Position numbers and translations under genes: made by a program. From NCBI RefSeq assembly GCF_002155965.1, contig NZ_MUMH01000023.1, positions 1-64,000 of the forward strand: a DNA stretch of 64,000 nucleotides, written 5' to 3'. This document shows, piece by piece, positions 59,662 through 64,000 of the stretch; the stretch's first letter is position 1; each line of letters opens with the position of its first letter. The notes beneath the pieces are model-generated. The model saw only the letters and a program-made list of their open reading frames with translations, was not told where the DNA came from and searched no databases. The stretch comes from Allokutzneria sp. NRRL B-24872 (lineage in GTDB: Bacteria > Actinomycetota > Actinomycetes > Mycobacteriales > Pseudonocardiaceae).

Positions 59662-60612
59662 TCACAGCATCTGGAACGCGTACGAGAACCTGTTGAGGTG
59701 CAACAGCATCGCCGAGAGCTGCGCGCCGTCCTGGCGGTACTCGGAGAGGTTCACGTAGTTCACCTCGAAGGCGAGCGCGGAGGCGATGTCCTCGATGCGC
59801 CGGTTCTTGGCGACTTCCCGTTGGTACTCCTCGGTTCCCGCGCGCAGGTCGTGCACGTGCGAGGAGTTCAGCCACACGTTGTGCAGCCGGACCGAACCGC
59901 ACGCGCCCGCGTGGCAGTCCTCAATGGACACGGGCACGATCTCGGTGTGCCGCTCCAGCTCCGCGAGCTCCGCCCGCTCGAAGAGCTCGGCGCACACCAG
60001 CGTTTTATCTTTGGTGAGCGGGAAGAGCACGCGGTCCAGGCGCGCCAGCTCGGCCTCGCCCAACCCCAGCCGGATCACCCGCATGTCGAAGGCGCGTTCC
60101 ATCCAGTCGTAGGTCTCGGAGTCCGAGAACGGGCCGCACCCACCGACGTAGACGTTGTCGCGCAGGTGCTTCAGGTCCGCCTCGCCGCCGAAGCGCCCTT
60201 CCGGCACGTGCGTGCGGTAGCCCATCGCGTGGAAGAACCCCGCCCCCACCTCGGCTTCGGCGCGGCGCGGTTCGTCGGGGTGGTTGGAGATCACCACCGT
60301 GTCGCGGTCACCGGCGTGGTCGAGCACCACGCCGAGGTTGGCCGTGTAGACCAGTTCGGGCAGGCCGTTCGGGCAGGGGGTCGGCAGGACCGTCACCAGG
60401 GCTTCGGCGGCGACCAGGTGGTAGAGGTCGAAGAACTGGGCGAAGGCCTTGCGCGGCCGGGGTACGCGCTCCGTCGGCCGCGCCCGGACCACCGGCGCGG
60501 AGAACGGGGCGTTCATCAGGAAGGCGGGGCGGGTGAGCTGGCTCGGGTTGGCCGGGAGCGCCGAGGGCTCCCACGGGTCGAGCGAGGGCTGCTGCGGGAC
60601 AACGGCGATCAT
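59662..60612 (-). CDS. Amidinotransferase / arginine deiminase-related protein
   Basis: A 316-residue member of the pentein (guanidine-modifying) superfamily. Recognised pieces: LPELVYTANLGVVLDHAGDRDTVV, FGGEADLKHLRDNVYVGGCGPFSDSETYDWME and VPVSIEDCHAGACGSVRLHNVWLNSSHVHDL; the Asn-Glu-His-type catalytic residues and a Cys are likely in these. Penteins transfer or hydrolyse amidino groups of arginine-like molecules. ATGA overlap with the phosphatidylserine-decarboxylase-like gene makes them a functional pair. Which reaction is run is not clear. Confidence 0.78.
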   Translation of the reverse strand: MIAVVPQQPSLDPWEPSALPANPSQLTRPAFLMNAPFSAPVVRARPTERVPRPRKAFAQFFDLYHLVAAEALVTVLPTPCPNGLPELVYTANLGVVLDHAGDRDTVVISNHPDEPRRAEAEVGAGFFHAMGYRTHVPEGRFGGEADLKHLRDNVYVGGCGPFSDSETYDWMERAFDMRVIRLGLGEAELARLDRVLFPLTKDKTLVCAELFERAELAELERHTEIVPVSIEDCHAGACGSVRLHNVWLNSSHVHDLRAGTEEYQREVAKNRRIEDIASALAFEVNYVNLSEYRQDGAQLSAMLLHLNRFSYAFQML

Positions 60613-61358
60613 GCCGCTGTGTCTCCTTCCTGCTCCTGACCGGGCAGGACCACGCGGACCAGGGGGTCGACCCCGGCCTGCACGTGGGTCCCGGTCCGTT
60701 GCAGCGGCACGAACTCGGCGTGGTCGGACAGCGGGATGACCAGCTCCACCTGGGAGCCGTAGCGGATCTGGGAGAACCGCCGCCCCTGGAACACGGGCCG
60801 GTTCTGGCGCAGGGCGAACGGGGTGATCGCGTCGACGTCGTGGTCGGCGATCTGCAGCACGTAGTAGGACTGGCGCAGCGCGGGGACGTCGATCCGGTTC
60901 ACCACGCGCTGGTTGTGGTGCAGGTATCCGGCGCGGTCGGGATCGATGCGCAACTCCGTCAACAGGTCCTGCTCCATCGCCAGCATCGGATGGTTGAGGG
61001 TGTCGATCGGCTCGACCGTGCGCCAGGACAGCCTTCCGGAATAGGGAATTCTGTTGACGTGGACGTCGAAAAAGGTCATGAAGATCCCGATGACCAGGCT
61101 GGGCCGGTCGAAATCGGGATCGCGTAACGCGTCCCTGGGCGTGTAGGGCACGCCCTTGATCTCCACGACCGGCTCGTCCGCCTTGACCACGCCCTGGTAG
61201 AGCAGGATGCCGTCGGCGGGGGCGAAGAACAGGCCGGGGTCACAGGACGCCGCCCTTGTCGGATCGCGAAAGAAATGATATTGAGACAAATACGACAGCG
61301 ATTTGTCCTCGAAGGGCCGGACGTCGGATTCGATCCACGACTCCAGGGATTGGGCCAT
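60609..61358 (-). CDS. Phosphatidylserine decarboxylase-like pyruvoyl enzyme
   Basis: A 249-residue Psd-like protein. DPGLFFAPADGILLYQGVV (with the PADG motif), FMTFFDVHVNRIPYSGRL (the DVHVNRxP block) and NQRVVNRIDVP are diagnostic. The self-cleavage site, LGS(T) in canonical Psd, reads RYGSQVELVIP here, so the Ser needed for the pyruvoyl group is kept. No membrane helix is evident. It may decarboxylate phosphatidylserine or a free amino acid, as PsiD-type relatives do. A partial dyad TAACCCGTTCGAGTTA (61465-61480) upstream could be an operator. Confidence 0.88.
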   Translation of the reverse strand: MAQSLESWIESDVRPFEDKSLSYLSQYHFFRDPTRAASCDPGLFFAPADGILLYQGVVKADEPVVEIKGVPYTPRDALRDPDFDRPSLVIGIFMTFFDVHVNRIPYSGRLSWRTVEPIDTLNHPMLAMEQDLLTELRIDPDRAGYLHHNQRVVNRIDVPALRQSYYVLQIADHDVDAITPFALRQNRPVFQGRRFSQIRYGSQVELVIPLSDHAEFVPLQRTGTHVQAGVDPLVRVVLPGQEQEGDTAA

Positions 61359-61477
61359 CACACGCAGCTTCCGGTTTTCACAGGGATGATCAACGTGGTG
61401 CAGGGTGTCACTGCAAGGAATCGTCAAATATGGGCGTGGCAAACGCAAGGAGCCGGGTTTCCACTAACCCGTTCGAG

Positions 61478-62068
61478 TTAATTCCTGGGAGTCGCGAGCC
61501 TGGCCGGCGCGCCCAGGGCGGTGCCCGAGAGAATCGTTCGTTCGGCCGCCTCGGCCGCCCCGTGCGCTTCCGGCAGCGCCGAAGCGATCACCACGAGGCC
61601 GTCGGCCACGGTGAGGAACACCAGCGCCAGCGCCTCGGGATCGGCGGGCGGATCGGGTGTTTCCCGGAACCGCTCGGCGAGCGCGGCCACCACCGCCCGG
61701 TACTTCGCGGTGGCCAGCTGCGCCAGCTCCGCCCCGCGCATCACCGCGATGGTCAGCTGGAGCTGCCCGAGCAGCACGTCCGAGCGCGCCACCACGCGCG
61801 CGATCAACGCCCGGACGCAGTCCCGCAGCGAACTGCCGTCCGGCGAGGTGGTGCGGATGGCCTGCACCAGCGACTCCGTCGACCGGGCCAGCACCTCGGC
61901 GAAGAGCTCGTCCTTGGTGGCGAAGTGGTAGTGGATCAGCCCGACGGTGACCCCGGCCTCGGCCGCGACGCGCCGCGTGGTCGCGGCCCGCACGCCGTGC
62001 TCCACGAGCACCCGCTGGGCCGCGGCCACGATCTGCTCGCGTCGTCGCGAAGCGTCCAGCCGACTCAC
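61478..62068 (-). CDS. TetR-family transcriptional regulator
   Basis: A 196-residue TetR regulator: HTH RREQIVAAAQRVLVEHGVRAATTRRVAAEAGVTVGLIHYHFATKDELFAEVLAR. The C-terminal domain has QLQLTIAVMRGAELAQLATAKYRAVVAALAERF. The GTG is 6 nt after TAAGGT (leaderless). It lies directly upstream of the Psd-like/amidinotransferase-like pair on the same strand and is divergent from the desaturase; either set could be its target. Confidence 0.9.
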   Translation of the reverse strand: MSRLDASRRREQIVAAAQRVLVEHGVRAATTRRVAAEAGVTVGLIHYHFATKDELFAEVLARSTESLVQAIRTTSPDGSSLRDCVRALIARVVARSDVLLGQLQLTIAVMRGAELAQLATAKYRAVVAALAERFRETPDPPADPEALALVFLTVADGLVVIASALPEAHGAAEAAERTILSGTALGAPARLATPRN

Positions 62069-62154
62069 GCGGTGACCTTAACGGGAGAACCTCAGTCCTG
62101 GTCCGGGGGCCAGCACCAGTGTTCCGGCGGCCGCGACCGGGCAGTGTCCTCGAC

Positions 62155-63090
62155 ATGACGACGACCCCGGTCGAGACCTCCTCCGGTCCCAAACCGCTGT
62201 TGGAAGGCACACCCGCCGCGCACCTCGCGGTGCGGCTGTTCGTGCTGATCCCACCGACGCTGGCCTTCCTGGTCGCCGCGCCGCTGGCGTGGGGCTGGGG
62301 CCTCGGTTGGGTGGACGTGGCGCTGTTCGCGGTGTTCTTCGTGCTTGCCGGGCTCGGCGTCACGATCGGCTACCACCGGCACTTCACCCACGGCTCGTTC
62401 AAGGCCAAGCGCGGCCTCAAGATCGCGCTGGCGCTGTGCGGGCACCTCGCGGTGCAGGGCGAGGTCACCGCGTGGGTGGCCGACCACCGCAGGCACCACG
62501 CGTTCTCCGACAAGGAGGGCGACCCGCACTCGCCGTGGGCCTTCGGCACCACGCCCGCCGCTCTGGCCAAGGGTTTCTGGCACGCGCACATGGGCTGGAT
62601 GTTCAACAACGAGGTCACCAACGCACAGCGCTTCGCACCAGACCTGTTGGCGGACAAGGACGTTCAGCGCATCGACAGGATGCTGCCGTACCTCACCGCC
62701 GCGAGCTTCGTGCTGCCCGCCGTGCTCGGCGGACTGCTGACCTGGTCGTGGTGGGGCGCGCTGACCGCGTTCTTCTGGGCGGGCCTGGTGCGGGTGGCGT
62801 TCCTGCACCACGTGACCTGGTCGGTGAACTCCATCTGCCACCTGATCGGCGACCGGCCGTTCAAGTCCAAGGACAAGGCCGCCAACGTGTGGCCGCTGGC
62901 GATCTTCTCCTTCGGCGAGTCCTGGCACAACCTGCACCACTCCGACCCGACCTGCGCCCGGCACGGCGTGCTGCGCGGGCAGATCGACATCTCGGCGCGG
63001 GTGATCTGGTTCTTCGAGAAGCTGGGCTGGGCGTGGGACGTGCGCTGGCCGACCGAGCGCAGGCTGGCCCGACTCCGCACGGACGCGTGA
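62155..63090 (+). CDS. Membrane acyl-CoA/fatty-acid desaturase
   Basis: A 311-residue integral membrane di-iron desaturase. The three His boxes are visible: GYHRHFTHGSF (HxxxxH), ADHRRHHAFSD (HxxHH) and WHNLHHSDP (HxxHH). ALCGHLAVQGEVTAWVADHRRHHAFSDKEGDPHSPW is typical of delta-9 stearoyl-type desaturases. It introduces a double bond into acyl chains. The ATG is the first Met before the membrane region; an extended frame upstream has no ribosome-binding site. Divergent from the TetR gene, 86 bp between starts. Confidence 0.93.
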   Translation: MTTTPVETSSGPKPLLEGTPAAHLAVRLFVLIPPTLAFLVAAPLAWGWGLGWVDVALFAVFFVLAGLGVTIGYHRHFTHGSFKAKRGLKIALALCGHLAVQGEVTAWVADHRRHHAFSDKEGDPHSPWAFGTTPAALAKGFWHAHMGWMFNNEVTNAQRFAPDLLADKDVQRIDRMLPYLTAASFVLPAVLGGLLTWSWWGALTAFFWAGLVRVAFLHHVTWSVNSICHLIGDRPFKSKDKAANVWPLAIFSFGESWHNLHHSDPTCARHGVLRGQIDISARVIWFFEKLGWAWDVRWPTERRLARLRTDA

Positions 63091-63159
63091 GGCGGGAACA
63101 CCCGGCGGCGCCCGCGTGTTGGCCCTGAGCAGTCAGGCAAGCCCAGTCAGGGAGGCAGC

Positions 63160-64000
63160 ATGCGGGCGGTAGTCGTTCGATCCCACGGCGGACCCGAGGT
63201 CCTTGTGGCCGAGACGCGGGACCAACTGGAACCGAGTCCCGGAACGGTGCTGGTGGACGTGGCCGCCGCCGGGGTGAACTACATCGACACCTACCACCGC
63301 ACCGGCGCCTACCCGATCCCGCTGCCGTTCACGCTCGGCCTCGAAGGCGCGGGCACCGTCGCGGCGCTCGGCGAGGGCGTGACGGAGTTCGCGGTGGGCG
63401 ACAAGGTGGCGTGGGCCTCGGCGATCGGCAGCTACGCCCAGCAGCTCGTCGCCCCCGCCGCGCAGCTCGTCCCGGTTCCCTCCACTGTGGACCTGGAGAC
63501 CGCGGCGGGCGCGATGCTCCAGGGCATGACGGCGCACTACCTCACCGCGTCGACCCATCCGGTCGCTGAGGGCGACGTGGCGCTCGTGCACGCCGCCGCC
63601 GGCGGGATGGGGCTGCTGCTGACGCAGATGGTCAAGGCGCGCGGCGGGCGGGTGATCGGAACGGTCTCCACGGCGGAGAAGGAGAAGCTGGCCCGCGCCG
63701 CCGGTGCCGACGAGGTCATCCGCTACACCGAGGAGGACGTCGCGGAGCGGGTGCGCGCCCTGACCGACGGGGGCGGCGCGCACGTGGTCTACGACGGCGT
63801 CGGCAAGGACACCTTCGACGCGAGCCTGGCCAGTCTTCGCCCGCGCGGCCTGCTCGCCCTCTACGGCGCGGCCAGCGGCGCGGTGCCGCCCTTCGACGCG
63901 CAGCGCCTCAACCAGGCGGGCTCGGTGTTCCTCACCCGACCGTCGCTCGGCCACCACACCGCCAGCCGCGAGGAACTGCTGTGGCGGGCGGGCGAGGTGT
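63160..64000 (+). CDS. qor: NADPH:quinone oxidoreductase (zeta-crystallin-like MDR), partial
   Basis: The first 280 codons of a medium-chain dehydrogenase/quinone reductase; the 3' end is outside the window. AVVVRSHGGPEVLVAE, AAAGVNYIDTYHRTGAYPIPLPFTLGLEGAGTV and the cofactor-binding ALVHAAAGGMGLLLTQMVKARGG (AAxGGVG-type) are standard; Zn ligands of alcohol dehydrogenases are absent, as expected. Strong GGGAGG before the ATG. It matches the qor (Rv1454c) position beside ctaA in mycobacteria. Confidence 0.92.
   Translation, partial: MRAVVVRSHGGPEVLVAETRDQLEPSPGTVLVDVAAAGVNYIDTYHRTGAYPIPLPFTLGLEGAGTVAALGEGVTEFAVGDKVAWASAIGSYAQQLVAPAAQLVPVPSTVDLETAAGAMLQGMTAHYLTASTHPVAEGDVALVHAAAGGMGLLLTQMVKARGGRVIGTVSTAEKEKLARAAGADEVIRYTEEDVAERVRALTDGGGAHVVYDGVGKDTFDASLASLRPRGLLALYGAASGAVPPFDAQRLNQAGSVFLTRPSLGHHTASREELLWRAGEV

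Overview
The window is a high-GC actinobacterial chromosome segment (roughly 70% G+C by eye, GTG starts common, many leaderless genes with a TANNNT box 6-8 nt before the start). The gene set (F420-type LLM oxidoreductase, MptB, acVLRF1, SufR-led suf operon, CtaA, lipobox transporter, DUF222-HNH protein) fits the order Pseudonocardiales or a close relative. Species cannot be assigned from sequence alone.

Region 1 (1-14187, all minus strand) is one long translationally coupled operon that reads as a biosynthetic gene cluster. In transcription order it holds a sugar-phosphate cyclase of the dehydroquinate-synthase superfamily, a radical-SAM/SPASM enzyme, a class III PLP aminotransferase, a three-gene ABC-2 exporter, a maltokinase/APH-type phosphotransferase, a glycogen-synthase-like GT-B glycosyltransferase, a PfkB kinase, a GMC oxidoreductase, an LLM oxidoreductase and a second PfkB kinase cut by the left edge. 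Cyclase + aminotransferase + radical SAM recalls the BtrC/BtrS/BtrN logic of 2-deoxystreptamine formation, but the aminotransferase class and the decorating enzymes differ. I read it as a candidate glycosylated, phosphorylated aminocyclitol pathway and the best candidate for an undescribed system here.

Region 2 (14.2-29.8 kb) is mixed: acVLRF1 ribosome-rescue factor and a truncated methyltransferase, a secreted S8 peptidase with an unusual catalytic motif, dGTPase, a small secreted tendamistat-like protein, a THUMP RNA methyltransferase, an AraC regulator, DUF2000, a DUF222-HNH protein, a degenerate 22-25 bp tandem repeat, a lycopene-cyclase-type flavoprotein, a degenerate EAL-CBS-GGDEF protein, a GNAT enzyme and a YbdK-type carboxylate-amine ligase.

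Region 3 (29.9-40.5 kb) has a plus-strand operon of methyltransferase, oligopeptide-type ABC importer, nucleoside hydrolase and EstB-like serine hydrolase. It is followed by a SMI1/KNR4-like gene broken by an in-frame TAG, a 22-bp perfect inverted repeat, a secreted GH16 glucanase with a CebR-like operator and promoter, DoxX, an ornithine-cyclodeaminase-family enzyme and a 20-bp perfect inverted repeat.

Region 4 (40.5-53.9 kb plus 63.2 kb) is conserved core: sufR-sufB-sufD-(Rieske)-sufC-sufS-sufU-sufT on the minus strand, divergent from mptB, an ABC-2 exporter, ctaA and, after an interruption, a quinone oxidoreductase. The order matches the Mycobacterium tuberculosis Rv1454c-Rv1466 neighbourhood with insertions. 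Inserted material includes YjbR, a MoCo-sulfurase-like aminotransferase, a probable SDR gene remnant, three TetR-type regulators, a nucleotidyltransferase/GbsR pair with a perfect operator dyad, an ATP-grasp enzyme, a DUF885 metalloprotein, an amidinotransferase-like/phosphatidylserine-decarboxylase-like gene pair and an acyl-CoA desaturase.
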